A DNA stretch of 33,119 nucleotides. It comes from Methylobacterium sp. E-065 (GTDB lineage Bacteria > Pseudomonadota > Alphaproteobacteria > Rhizobiales > Beijerinckiaceae). Position 1 is the first letter of the stretch, and the number at the start of each line of letters is the position of its first letter. The notes under the pieces were generated by a model, which did not search any database, was not told where the DNA came from, and saw only the letters and a program-made list of their open reading frames with translations. Location of the stretch: NCBI RefSeq assembly GCF_022829605.1, contig NZ_JAKSYD010000199.1:1-33119 (forward strand), in the 5' to 3' direction. A program made the position numbers and the translations under genes. Positions 21,590 to 30,461 of this stretch are shown in pieces.

Positions 21590-24500
21590 TCAGCCGGCGC
21601 GCTCCCGGGCAGTGCGGATGCGATCGAGCAGATCGGACGCCAGCGCCGCGCAGGACGCGGCATCGGGACAGAGCTGTTTCCAGACCACGCGGCCTTCGCG
21701 CAGGATGACGCCGTCCGTCACCGGCAGGGCGGGCAGCGGCCGGTCCGGCCTGAGATCGGCCGCCACGCCCTGGGGACCGCCCCGGAGCCGGGCGACGCCC
21801 AGTTCGCAGCAGGCCGCGCGCAGCCGTGCGAGGTCAAACAGGGCCAGCATCGGCGCAGGGGCGGCGCCGAACCGGTCCTCGACCTCCCCGGCCAGCGCAT
21901 CGATCGCCTCGGCCTCGCGCAGGCGCAGGAGCCGCGTGTAGAGGCTGAGGCGGATCTCCGGCTCCGGCACGTAATCCTCGGGGATCCGGCTCGGCAGGCC
22001 GAGCTCGATCTCCGGGCTCCAATCCTCGGCGCGCCCACCCTTGGCGGCGGTGAGCGCCAGCTGCAGCAGGTGCTGGTAGAGGCCGAGCCCGACGAGCTTG
22101 GCGTGCCCGGCCTGGTCCTCGCCGACGAGGTCGCCGGCCCCGCGCAGGTCGAGGTCCCGGGCGCTGACCGCGAAGCCGGCACCGAGCCGGTCCAGGGCCT
22201 CCAGGGCGCGCAGGCGTTGGAGCGCCGCCGGCGGCGGGGGCGCGGCCGGATCGCTGAGCAGGTGGACGGTACCGCGCCGCTGGCCGCGGCCGACGCGGCC
22301 TCGGAGCTGGTGGAGCTGCGCGAGCCCGAATTTCGCGGCCTCCCAGACCAGCATGGTGTTGGCCCGGGGCACGTCGAGCCCGCTCTCCACGATGGCGGTG
22401 GCGAGCAGCACGTCGCCGTCGCCCTCCGCGAAGCGGACCATGACCTCGTCCATGGCCGACGGCTTCAGGTCCCCGTGGGCCACCAGGATCGAGAGATCCG
22501 GCACGAGGGCGCGCAGGCGCTCGGCCATGGGGGCGATGTCCTCGATCCGCGGGCAGACCACGAAGCTCTGGCCGCCCCTGCGATTCTCGCGAACCAGCGC
22601 CTCACCCACAGCCTCGGCATCGTAGGGCGCCACGACGGTCCGGACCGGCTGACGCAGGGCCGGGGGCGTGGCGAGCACGCTCAGGCTCTGGAGACCGACG
22701 AGCGCCGCCTGAAGCGTGCGCGGGATCGGCGTCGCGGTGAGGGTGAGCACATGGCCGCCTTCGGCGAGACGACGCAGGTCCGCCTTCATCTTGGCGCCGA
22801 AGCGCTGCTCCTCGTCGATTACCGTCAGGCCGAGATCGGCGAACTGAACGCCCTTGCCGGCAAGCGCATGGGTGCCGACCACCAGCCGGACCGTGCCGTC
22901 GGCGAGCCCCGCCTTGACGCGCTTGGCCTCAGCCGGCGCCACGAGGCGGGAGAGCTGCGCGACCTCGATGCCGAACCGGCCGAAGCGGCGGCGCAGGATC
23001 TCGGCGTGCTGGCGGGCCAGGACGGTGGTCGGGGCGATGAGCGCCGCCTGCTTGCCGGAGAAGACAGCGGCCGCCAGCGCCCGCAAGGCCACCTCGGTCT
23101 TGCCGAAGCCGACATCGCCGCAGACCAGCCGGTCCATCGGCCGGCCAGAGGCGAGGTCCGCCATCAGTTCGTCGATCGCAGCGGACTGATCGGGGGTCGG
23201 CGCGAAGCCGAAGCCGGCGGCGAAGCGCTCCATATCCTTGGCCGGGGGCGCCAGGACGGGGGCCGCGATCTCCCGCCGGGCATGGGCGGCCTCCAGCATG
23301 ATCCGGGCGGTCCGCGCCATGGTGGCCTCGGCCTCCAGGCGGCGGCGGGGCCACGTGTTGCCGTCGAGCTTGTCGAGGGTGACGGCGTCGGGCTCCGGGC
23401 CGTAGCGCCAGATCCGGTCGGCCTGGGCCACCGGCACCATCAGGAGCGCATCACCGGCAAAGCGCAAGCGCAGGGCCTCGGAGGCCTCCTCGCCCTGGGT
23501 CGCCACCGGCTCCAGCCCCTCGAACACACACAGGCCGCGGTCGCGGTCGACCGCGACGTCGCCGGGGCGCAGATCGACCTCGCCCATCGGCAGGATCGCC
23601 CGGGCGCCCCCCGTGACCGCGGCCTCCGGCCCGAACAGGTCCGCGGTCGCGATGACGGTCGCGCTCTGGTCGGGTGCCCGGAACCCGGCTCCAAGCGGCG
23701 CCTCCAAGGCGAGGACGTCCCCCGGCGCCGCCTTGGCCACATCGGCCCAGGCATCGATCAGGCGGATCGGGCGCTCGGCGATCTTGCCGGTCTGGCGCAC
23801 GAGGCGTCGCAGCGGCTGGCGGCTGCCCGCCAGGACGATCACGTCGCCGGCCTTCAGCCGCTCGCGCAGCAGCTTGGCGAAGGCGGGGCCCGGCCGACGC
23901 TCCCGGGCGAAGGATGGCAGCGTCAGCGGCTCGCCAGCCGCCTCGGTGGCGGCGATCCGGTCATGGGCCGCCACGATGTCGCGCCACGCCTGCGGCGTGA
24001 GGTAGAGGCCCGCCCCGGCCTGCCCCCGGCCGCCGAGCCGGCCCCTTGCCTCCTCCATCTGCTCGAACACGGCATCGATCCGGGCCTGCGTGCCGTCCTC
24101 GATGACGAGACGCGCTGCAGGCACGTAATCGAGCAAGGTGACGAGGCGCGGGTAGTAGCGCTCGAGCCGGTGCTCCTGGCCGGTGAACGGCTCGAAGCTC
24201 TGCCCGGAGCCGGGCTCTAGGACGATCTCGGTCGCGGGATCGATCACGAGTTCGTCCGTCTCGGCCACCGAGCGCTGCGAGATCGCATCGTAGGAGCGGA
24301 TCGCGGTGACGCGGCCGTCCGCGTGCTCGATCCGGCAGGGGCGCGGCGCCGCGGCCGGAAACACCTCCAGGGTGCGGCCCCGGACAGCGATTTCGCCGGG
24401 CTCGTCGACCCGCTCGTCCAGGATGTAGCCGAGGCGCTTGAGGTCGGCCGTCGCCGCCGCGACGTCGAGGGGGTCGCCGACCCGGAGCGTCACGCGGGCC

Positions 24501-24880
24501 GTCGCCCAGGTCTCCGGCGGGGGCACCCGCTGGATCAGGGCCGGGGCGGTCGTCAGCACGAAGTCGGGCAGCGCGTCCGGGTCGGTCAGCCAGCGCATCA
24601 GTGCGGCCCGGGCGCCCATGGTGGCCCGGGACGGCGAGGCGTGGTCGAAGGGCAGGCAATCCCATTCGGGGAAGATCGCGACCCGGGCCTCGGGATCGAG
24701 CGCCCGGAGTGTCGCGGCCAGCTCCTCCAGGCGGCGTCCGTCCCGGGCCACGTGGACGAGGGGCGCGGCCCCCGCCCCGTAGCCCAGGAGCGCCACCGCC
24801 AGGGCACCCGTGGGCATCAGCGGCGCGTCCTCGACGCCCTGCTGCGTGCCCAGCTTCAACTTGCGATTGGCCATGCCCAT
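21590..24880 (-). CDS. Mfd-like transcription-repair coupling translocase
   Basis: This encodes about 1096 residues with the Mfd layout: UvrB-like D1/D2 (FPEWDCLPFDHASPS, then ALIQRVPPPE and GEIAVRGRTLEVFPA), a linker, an RNA-polymerase-interaction region near 490-560, RecG-like motor domains (Walker A GDVGFGKTE near 585-593, DEEQ box near 688, then TATPIPRTLQAAL and SGLDVPRANTM) and a C-terminal TRCF domain. The interaction region is degenerate: the usual VHxxHGIGxF pattern reads VDRDRGLCVF. The motor box is DEEQ where Mfd has DEEH. It is shorter than typical Mfd (1150 or more). It may therefore be a second, diverged Mfd-type protein rather than the housekeeping one. Start is uncertain between 24874, 24880 and 24898; 24880 has AGGA eleven bases before. 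Confidence 0.85.
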   Translation of the reverse strand: MGMANRKLKLGTQQGVEDAPLMPTGALAVALLGYGAGAAPLVHVARDGRRLEELAATLRALDPEARVAIFPEWDCLPFDHASPSRATMGARAALMRWLTDPDALPDFVLTTAPALIQRVPPPETWATARVTLRVGDPLDVAAATADLKRLGYILDERVDEPGEIAVRGRTLEVFPAAAPRPCRIEHADGRVTAIRSYDAISQRSVAETDELVIDPATEIVLEPGSGQSFEPFTGQEHRLERYYPRLVTLLDYVPAARLVIEDGTQARIDAVFEQMEEARGRLGGRGQAGAGLYLTPQAWRDIVAAHDRIAATEAAGEPLTLPSFARERRPGPAFAKLLRERLKAGDVIVLAGSRQPLRRLVRQTGKIAERPIRLIDAWADVAKAAPGDVLALEAPLGAGFRAPDQSATVIATADLFGPEAAVTGGARAILPMGEVDLRPGDVAVDRDRGLCVFEGLEPVATQGEEASEALRLRFAGDALLMVPVAQADRIWRYGPEPDAVTLDKLDGNTWPRRRLEAEATMARTARIMLEAAHARREIAAPVLAPPAKDMERFAAGFGFAPTPDQSAAIDELMADLASGRPMDRLVCGDVGFGKTEVALRALAAAVFSGKQAALIAPTTVLARQHAEILRRRFGRFGIEVAQLSRLVAPAEAKRVKAGLADGTVRLVVGTHALAGKGVQFADLGLTVIDEEQRFGAKMKADLRRLAEGGHVLTLTATPIPRTLQAALVGLQSLSVLATPPALRQPVRTVVAPYDAEAVGEALVRENRRGGQSFVVCPRIEDIAPMAERLRALVPDLSILVAHGDLKPSAMDEVMVRFAEGDGDVLLATAIVESGLDVPRANTMLVWEAAKFGLAQLHQLRGRVGRGQRRGTVHLLSDPAAPPPPAALQRLRALEALDRLGAGFAVSARDLDLRGAGDLVGEDQAGHAKLVGLGLYQHLLQLALTAAKGGRAEDWSPEIELGLPSRIPEDYVPEPEIRLSLYTRLLRLREAEAIDALAGEVEDRFGAAPAPMLALFDLARLRAACCELGVARLRGGPQGVAADLRPDRPLPALPVTDGVILREGRVVWKQLCPDAASCAALASDLLDRIRTARERAG

Positions 24881-24968
24881 CCGAACCCGTGTCCTCATGC
24901 CGCCAACGCAGCGTGGGCCGCCGCGGCTCCCGGGCGCGGCAATCCCGTCCACAGGGCAGGTGTCGCGG

Positions 24969-25010
24969 GTCGGATTCGCGCCGGCCCGGAGGGGCAGGCG
25001 CGAATCCGAC
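24969..25010. repeat. 14-bp perfect inverted repeat before the Mfd-like gene
   Basis: GTCGGATTCGCGCC (24969-24982) and GGCGCGAATCCGAC (24997-25010) are perfect complements around a 14-base loop, inside which GCCC and GGGC can pair again. It forms a 42-base hairpin with no T run on either strand. It may be an RNA leader structure, a repeat element or an operator. Confidence 0.6.
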
Positions 25011-25292
25011 AGATCCGGGCGCTACGTCGACCCGGCACCGGGCGGGGAGCGGGGGCGCGAACACGAATTTTTGAACATGGCCCAGCACGATGCCGGCCGA
25101 CACCCAGCGTCGCCACCGCGAAACGTGAGGGGTGCCGACACAATTTAAGATTGCAATCCGCAGCGGGGCAGTCGGGCGCAACGAAGTCTCAGACCCGCAG
25201 GGTGACAACCGCCGGTCGGGATCCGAACCGTTCGTTCGAGAGCTTACCCGCGCGCTAGCCCTTTGTTGGCCGTATCACCGGAGCTGCGTTGC
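25011..25292. other. Intergenic region between Mfd-like gene and kinase
   Basis: No gene is supported. A small palindrome GATTGCAATC (around 25147-25156) lies in an AT-richer patch with TTTAA. A promoter for the rightward kinase was not resolved. The region should hold both divergent promoters. Confidence 0.35.
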
Positions 25293-28199
25293 ATGGGCTC
25301 ACTTGGGAGGGTCGAAGGCGTGGGTTATGACCCCTCCGTGTCGCGGACCCAGACAATGCCCCGCTCGTCGGGTTTCGAGCCCCAGCATCCCCAGCGCCTG
25401 GCCGCCCTGCGCGCCTACGCCGTCCTCGACACCCCCCCGGAACGGGCATTCGACGAGATCGCCGAGATGGCCGCAAAGGCCTGCGGCACGCCGATGGCCC
25501 ACATCACGTTCATCGACGCCGACCGGCAATGGATCAAGGCCGCGGTGGGCCACGCGCCGCAGGCGATGCCGCTCGATTCCGGGTTCTGCACCGAGGCGCT
25601 GCGCGCAGACGGCCTCCTGATCCTGCCTGATGTCGCGGCGGAGCCGGATCGCGCCGGCAATGACCTCGTCACCGGGGAGCCGCACCTGCGCTTCTACGCG
25701 GGCGTCGCCCTGGTGACGCCCGATGGCTGGGCCATCGGGACGCTCTGCGTGCTCGATCGGGAGCCGCGCACCCTGACCGACCAGCAGGTCTTCATCCTGA
25801 GCGCGCTCGCCCGGGCGGTGATGGCGCAGCTGGAATCCCGCAGCGCCGAGGCCGCGCTACGCCGCAACGAGGAGCGCCACCGCTCGCTGTTCGCCTTCCT
25901 CAATGCCGGATTCTGCCTCGTGGAGGTGATCTTCGCGGAGGACGACCGCGCGGTCGATTACCGCTTCCTGGAGGTCAATCCCGCCTTCGAGCACCAGTCC
26001 GGCCTGACCGACGTGGTCGGCCGCACGATGCGGGAGCTGGTGCCCGGCCACCAGCAGCACTGGTTCGACCTCTACGGGCAGGTCGTGCGGACCGGGGAGC
26101 CGGTCCGGTTCGAGCAGCCGATCGCGGGGCTCGGCCGCTGGTGCGACGTGCACGCCTACCGGGTCGACGGGCCGATGCGGAACCGCGTCGCGATCCTGTT
26201 CAACGACATCACCGAGCGCCGCCGGAGCGAGATGACCCTCCAGGCGCGGGAGGCCGAGTTGCGCCTCGTCGCGGACGCGATGCCGGTGCTGATCGCCTTC
26301 ATTGACCGCAACCTCGTCTATCGGTTCGCCAACGCCGCCTACGAGACCTGGACGGGCCAGTCCGCCGCCGATGTGGTGGGGCGGACCGTGACCGACCTCC
26401 TCGGCCCCGAAGCCTTCGCGGCGCGGCGCTCCGCCATCGAGCGGGCGCTCGCGGGCCACGAGATCCGGCATGAATGGGCCTGGACCTTCCCGGATGGCGG
26501 GAGACGGACCGCCGACACGCGCTACCTCCCCCGCCGCGGGCCGGACGGGCAGGTCGACGGGTTCTATGTGTTCGCCCACGACGTCTCCGAGCGGAAGCAG
26601 GTCGAGGACCTGCTCCAGTCGCGGGCGGAGCGCTTGGAGGCGCAGGTCGCCGCGCAGACCCGAGACCGCGACCGGGTCTGGACGCTGTCGCCGGTGCTGA
26701 AGCTCGTCTCCGACCGGGACGGGCGGGTCCAGGCGGTGAACCCCTCATGGAGCCGGTCACTCGGCTGGTCAGAGGGGGAGACCCTGGCCCGGTCCGCCCT
26801 GGACTTCGTGGCGGAGCCGGAGCGCGAGGCCGCGCGGGCCGCCCTGCGGCCGCTCTGCGAGGATCGCCGGGTCGAGGATGTCGAACTCGCCTGCCTGACC
26901 CAGTCCGGGGACCGGCGCCGCGTGCTCTGGACCGTCGTTCCGGAGGACGGGCTGTTCTACGGGTTCGGACGCGACATCACGGAGCAGCGCGAGGCCGAGG
27001 AGGCCCTGCGCCAATCGCAGAAGCTCGAGGCGATCGGCCAGCTCACCGGCGGCGTGGCGCACGACTTCAACAACCTGCTGACGATCATCCGCTCCTCCAT
27101 GGAGTTCCTGCGCCGGCCCGATCTCGCGGAGGAGCGCAGGCGGCGCTACCTCGATGCGGTCTCCGACACGGTCGACCGAGCCGCCAAGCTCACCGGGCAG
27201 CTCCTCGCCTTCGCCCGGCGGCAGGCGCTCACGCCGCAGGTGTTCGACATCTGCGCGCGGTTGCGCAGCATCGCCGACATGCTCGATTCGGTGACCGGCG
27301 CGCGGATCCGCGTCACCATCGATCTCCCGGAGACGCCCCGCTATGTGCGGGCCGACGAGAGCCAGTTCGAGACGGCCCTGATCAACATGGCGGTCAACGC
27401 CCGGGACGCCATGGACGGGGAAGGCGGTCTGACCTTGCGCCTCGACGGCGACTGCCCGATGCCGCCGATCCGGGGCCATGCCGGCGCGCGGGGGCCGTTC
27501 GTGGCCGTGCGGGTCACCGATACGGGTACCGGCATCCCGGCCCCGGATCTGGGGCGGATCTTCGAGCCGTTCTTCACCACCAAGGAGGTCGGCAAGGGGA
27601 CCGGGCTCGGCCTCTCCCAGGTGATCGGTTTCGCCAAGCAGTCGGGCGGCGACATCGACGTGGCGAGCGCGCTGGGCGGCGGGACCACCTTCACCCTCTA
27701 CCTGCCGCAGATCGCAGCCCCAGCGGCGGCCGCCGAGATCGGCCGCGACGCGCAGCCGGAGACGGAGACGGTGCCGCAGCGGGGCCTGTGCATCCTCGTG
27801 GTGGAGGACAATCTCGGGGTCGGCCGCTTCTGCACCCAGATCCTGGAGGATCTGGGCCACGCCCCGGTCTGGACGAAATCCGCCGAGGAGGCGCTGGCCG
27901 AGCTCGACAGCACGCCGGATCGCTTCGACGTGGTGTTCTCGGACGTGGTGATGCCCGGCATGGGCGGCTTCGCGCTCGCCCGGCAGTTGCAGACGACGCG
28001 GCCCGACCTGCCGGTGGTGCTGACCTCGGGCTACAGCCACATCCTGGCCACGGACGACGCCCACGGCTTCCCCCTGGTGCGCAAGCCGTACGCGGCCGAG
28101 CAGCTCGCCCAGGTGCTGTACCAGGCGGCGAAGCGGCGCGGCCCGCCGAAGGCACTCGCGGCGCGACACCTCCCCGCCGAAGGCGCGGCGCAGGAGTGA
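25293..28199 (+). CDS. Hybrid sensor histidine kinase (GAF-PAS3-HisKA-HATPase-REC)
   Basis: This encodes 968 residues. A GAF domain (about 35-180) comes first, then three PAS domains (about 190-310, 320-450 and 470-570). The dimerisation/phosphoacceptor helix pair has the HDFNNLL type H-box near residue 590 (GVAHDFNNLLTII). The ATPase has N box NMAVNARDAM, G1 DTGTGI, F box FEPFFTT and G2 GTGLGLS. A C-terminal receiver (about 830-945) has ED, the phosphoaspartate near 885 (SDVVMPGMGG), LTSGYS and the conserved KP. There is no membrane segment, so it senses a cytoplasmic signal. The ATG at 25293 has GGAG nine bases before it; 25263 (TTG) and 25356 (ATG) are alternatives. No output regulator or phosphotransfer protein gene is adjacent. 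Confidence 0.92.
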   Translation: MGSLGRVEGVGYDPSVSRTQTMPRSSGFEPQHPQRLAALRAYAVLDTPPERAFDEIAEMAAKACGTPMAHITFIDADRQWIKAAVGHAPQAMPLDSGFCTEALRADGLLILPDVAAEPDRAGNDLVTGEPHLRFYAGVALVTPDGWAIGTLCVLDREPRTLTDQQVFILSALARAVMAQLESRSAEAALRRNEERHRSLFAFLNAGFCLVEVIFAEDDRAVDYRFLEVNPAFEHQSGLTDVVGRTMRELVPGHQQHWFDLYGQVVRTGEPVRFEQPIAGLGRWCDVHAYRVDGPMRNRVAILFNDITERRRSEMTLQAREAELRLVADAMPVLIAFIDRNLVYRFANAAYETWTGQSAADVVGRTVTDLLGPEAFAARRSAIERALAGHEIRHEWAWTFPDGGRRTADTRYLPRRGPDGQVDGFYVFAHDVSERKQVEDLLQSRAERLEAQVAAQTRDRDRVWTLSPVLKLVSDRDGRVQAVNPSWSRSLGWSEGETLARSALDFVAEPEREAARAALRPLCEDRRVEDVELACLTQSGDRRRVLWTVVPEDGLFYGFGRDITEQREAEEALRQSQKLEAIGQLTGGVAHDFNNLLTIIRSSMEFLRRPDLAEERRRRYLDAVSDTVDRAAKLTGQLLAFARRQALTPQVFDICARLRSIADMLDSVTGARIRVTIDLPETPRYVRADESQFETALINMAVNARDAMDGEGGLTLRLDGDCPMPPIRGHAGARGPFVAVRVTDTGTGIPAPDLGRIFEPFFTTKEVGKGTGLGLSQVIGFAKQSGGDIDVASALGGGTTFTLYLPQIAAPAAAAEIGRDAQPETETVPQRGLCILVVEDNLGVGRFCTQILEDLGHAPVWTKSAEEALAELDSTPDRFDVVFSDVVMPGMGGFALARQLQTTRPDLPVVLTSGYSHILATDDAHGFPLVRKPYAAEQLAQVLYQAAKRRGPPKALAARHLPAEGAAQE

Positions 28200-28316
28200 T
28201 CGTCCGCACGCGGAGGCAGTGCGGTCCGAGACCGGAAAGCCCCTGTCCACCAAGTCCCGAGACGCAGGATGCTCGGACCGGAACAACGCCGCCCCCTCTC
28301 GGGTTGATGCAGTGCA

Positions 28317-28406
28317 GCACAACGACGGCGTCGTCGTGCGGCTTGCCCATCGTGGGCGTTTCCTCCCAAGACTTCGGACCGTTCTTTGAGGACGGTCCTT
28401 TTTTTT
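28317..28406 (+). ncRNA. Alpha-r8/MmgR-like small RNA, copy 2
   Basis: Same architecture as the RNA at 9447. Stem 1 pairs GCACAACGAC (28317-28326) with GTCGTCGTGC (28330-28339), with one A-C mismatch. Stem 2 pairs GCCCA (28345-28349) with TGGGC (28353-28357). The unpaired TTTCCTCCCA is at 28359-28368. The terminator stem GGACCGT/ACGGTCC ends at 28398, followed by eight T. Over 25 bases (28353-28377 against 9485-9509) the two differ at one position, while stem 1 differs in sequence but keeps pairing. Upstream no good promoter was recognised, so the 5' end is less certain. It follows the kinase gene by about 117 bases and precedes a leftward gene. Confidence 0.78.
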
Positions 28407-28487
28407 GGCCTGTCCGAACCAACACGACCTGCGGAGACAGGTACTCAGGGAGCCCTTATCGTTTAGCAGCCGCCCCAAGGACTTGGC

Positions 28488-29492
28488 TCACGCCTCCAGG
28501 GCGAGCAGCGCGAAGGTGGCCAGCCAATGCTCGCCCATGTAGTCGCCCGCCACATGCGGGAGCCCCGCCGCGAGGTGCGCCTCGGCGGCTGCGGTCAGGA
28601 CCGGCCGGCGGCGATCCTCCGGAGCGAGGGCGGTGGCGAGCGCCCGGAAGCACCACGCCCGGCTGAGGTTCAGCCCATCGAGATGGGCGGTCTTGCCGTC
28701 GCTGCGGTCGGTGACGGCGGCCGGGCGGAACAGGGTCACGGGCCGGCTCATCGCGAGATCGGGCAGGAACCGGTCGAACCAGCGTCCGAACCGCTCCGGC
28801 GGCAGCAGGCGGCGCATGCACTCGGCCTCGATCAGCGCGGAGGACAGGAAGTCGTCGCCGCCCGGCTCGCCCCAGGCGGGGCACGCTTCGTCCGCCCCGT
28901 ACCAGCGCTCGGCCTTCTGCAGCAGCAGGGCCCGGAGCGCCGCATCGCCCGCTCCCTCGGCGTAGTCGGCGGCCAAACGCAGTGCGAAGGCGGTGTTGAA
29001 ATGGGTCCCGACCCGCACCGGATAGGCGGCCAGCGGCAGGAAATCCCGGAACCGCCGGACCACGATCCCGGCGAGCGGCGCGAGCGCCTCGGCCCAGCGG
29101 GGCTCGGGCAGGCGGGCGAGTTCGTCGGCGAGCTTCAGCAGCCATGCCCAGCCATAGGGCCGCTCGAAGCCCCGGGCCGTCGGCCGACCGAGATAGGCGC
29201 ATTCCCCGGCGACCTTTTCGGGGGTGAGCTGCGCATCGAAATGGGCGCGGATCGCCCCGGCCTGCGTGCCGTCCGGGAACAGGCCCAGCACGCGGGCGAG
29301 CAGCCACGTTCCGTGGACGCAGGAGTGCCAATCGTAGCTGCCATGGAAGACCGGGTGCAGCGCGGCAGGGGTGCGCGCATCCCCCGGCCCTTCCAGGACA
29401 TGGCCCGGCTTGTTCGGGTATTCCTGGGTCACGTGGCCGAGGGCGACGCCGGCGAAGCGGGCGGCGATCTCCGGGGTAAGGGCGGGCGCCAT
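28488..29492 (-). CDS. DUF2891 family protein
   Basis: This encodes 334 residues of the DUF2891 family, recognised by HPVFHGSYDWHSCVHGTWLL (46-65) and the long alpha-helical repeats typical of alpha/alpha toroid proteins. The histidine-rich opening motif and TLFRPAAVTDRSDGKTAHLDGLNLSRAW near the C-terminus are family hallmarks. The fold suggests a carbohydrate-active enzyme but no activity is known to me. No signal peptide. It is alone on its strand, divergent from the CDP-diacylglycerol pyrophosphatase. The ATG at 29492 gives the full family N-terminus. Confidence 0.85.
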   Translation of the reverse strand: MAPALTPEIAARFAGVALGHVTQEYPNKPGHVLEGPGDARTPAALHPVFHGSYDWHSCVHGTWLLARVLGLFPDGTQAGAIRAHFDAQLTPEKVAGECAYLGRPTARGFERPYGWAWLLKLADELARLPEPRWAEALAPLAGIVVRRFRDFLPLAAYPVRVGTHFNTAFALRLAADYAEGAGDAALRALLLQKAERWYGADEACPAWGEPGGDDFLSSALIEAECMRRLLPPERFGRWFDRFLPDLAMSRPVTLFRPAAVTDRSDGKTAHLDGLNLSRAWCFRALATALAPEDRRRPVLTAAAEAHLAAGLPHVAGDYMGEHWLATFALLALEA

Positions 29493-29629
29493 CGGGGGCT
29501 CCGGGTTCGGGACGGGCCGGCATAGCCGCTCCGAAGCCTGCCGTCAGGACATCGGGCCGCTTTGCCGGCGCACGGTCGGATCGGCTATCGATGCCCCGGG
29601 CCGCGCCGCCGGCCGCACCGGAAGCCTCC

Positions 29630-30382
29630 ATGCGCCGCGCGCTGCTCGCCGTCCTGGCCACCCTCATGTTCCCCGTGCCGGTCTCGGCCGCGCCCGATCC
29701 GAGCCGGGACGTGTTGTGGGCGGCGCTGAAGACCTGCGTGCTGGCCAAGCGGCTCGCCAACCGGACCTTTCCGTGCCTCTCGGTGGATCTCGGCGACGGG
29801 GAGCGGCCGGGCACGGCGGTCCTGCGGGCGCCCGGAGAGCCGACCCACAGCGTCGTCATGCCGACCGACACCGTGGCGGGCCTGGAGGCGCCGGTGCTGC
29901 GGGGCCCGCGCGGGGCCGCCTACTGGCGGGCGGCGCTCGCGGCGCGCCCCTTCGTGTCGGACGCGTTCAAGGGGAAGCTGTCGCCCGATGCGGTGGGGCT
30001 GGCGGTCAATTCGGCCCGGGGCCGCAGCCAGGACCAGCTCCACATCCACGTCGACTGCCTGCGGCCGAGCGTGCTGGCAGCCCTGAAGGCCCATGGCCGC
30101 CAGATCCAGCGGCGCTGGAGCCGTTTCCCGGTGCCGCTCGCGGGCGACCGCTACTACGCCCTGCGCGTGCCAGAGGCGGAGGCGGCGCGGTTCAACCCGT
30201 TCGCAGTCCTGCACACTCTGCCGGGCGCCCGGCCCGACCTGCACCGGACGAGTTTTGCGGCGTTGGCGACACCGCCGGGCGATCCCGAGCCGGGCTACAT
30301 CCTGCTGGCCTACCGGGCTCCGAGCGCCAGCGCCGAGGACGTGATGGACCACAGCTGCACGGTCGCGGACCGGGGCGCCTGA
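29630..30382 (+). CDS. cdh: CDP-diacylglycerol pyrophosphatase
   Basis: This encodes a 250-residue HIT-superfamily hydrolase that cleaves CDP-diacylglycerol to phosphatidate and CMP in the envelope. The signature is NSARGRSQDQLHIHVDC (128-143), with catalytic H138/H140. A signal peptide or anchor lies at residues 1-21 (MRRALLAVLATLMFPVPVSA). Conserved cysteines at 36 and 49 may pair. The length matches E. coli Cdh (about 250). The ATG at 29630 begins the signal directly; an in-frame ATG at 29591 would add 13 Pro/Ala-rich residues and is disfavoured. It stands alone. Confidence 0.9.
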   Translation: MRRALLAVLATLMFPVPVSAAPDPSRDVLWAALKTCVLAKRLANRTFPCLSVDLGDGERPGTAVLRAPGEPTHSVVMPTDTVAGLEAPVLRGPRGAAYWRAALAARPFVSDAFKGKLSPDAVGLAVNSARGRSQDQLHIHVDCLRPSVLAALKAHGRQIQRRWSRFPVPLAGDRYYALRVPEAEAARFNPFAVLHTLPGARPDLHRTSFAALATPPGDPEPGYILLAYRAPSASAEDVMDHSCTVADRGA

Positions 30383-30442
30383 GCGATCCTCAGCCGGTCT
30401 TCGGTGGCGCTTTGCACGGAGGGGCGCCTGCCGGCCGAGACT

Positions 30443-30459
30443 GAGTCGGAACGCGACTC
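30443..30459. terminator. Small hairpin between convergent genes
   Basis: GAGTCG (30443-30448) and CGACTC (30454-30459) form a 6-bp stem with a 5-base loop between cdh and the LysR stop. There is no T run, so a terminator role is only possible. Confidence 0.35.
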
Positions 30460-30461
30460 GA

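Noticed and set aside
22070..24220. Rightward 716-codon open frame opposite the Mfd-like gene
   Set aside because: Antisense of a well-recognised motor protein; no domain seen.
28260..28316. Promoter of the second small RNA
   Set aside because: No -35/-10 pair with good spacing was found, so it is not listed as a feature, although the RNA body is clear.
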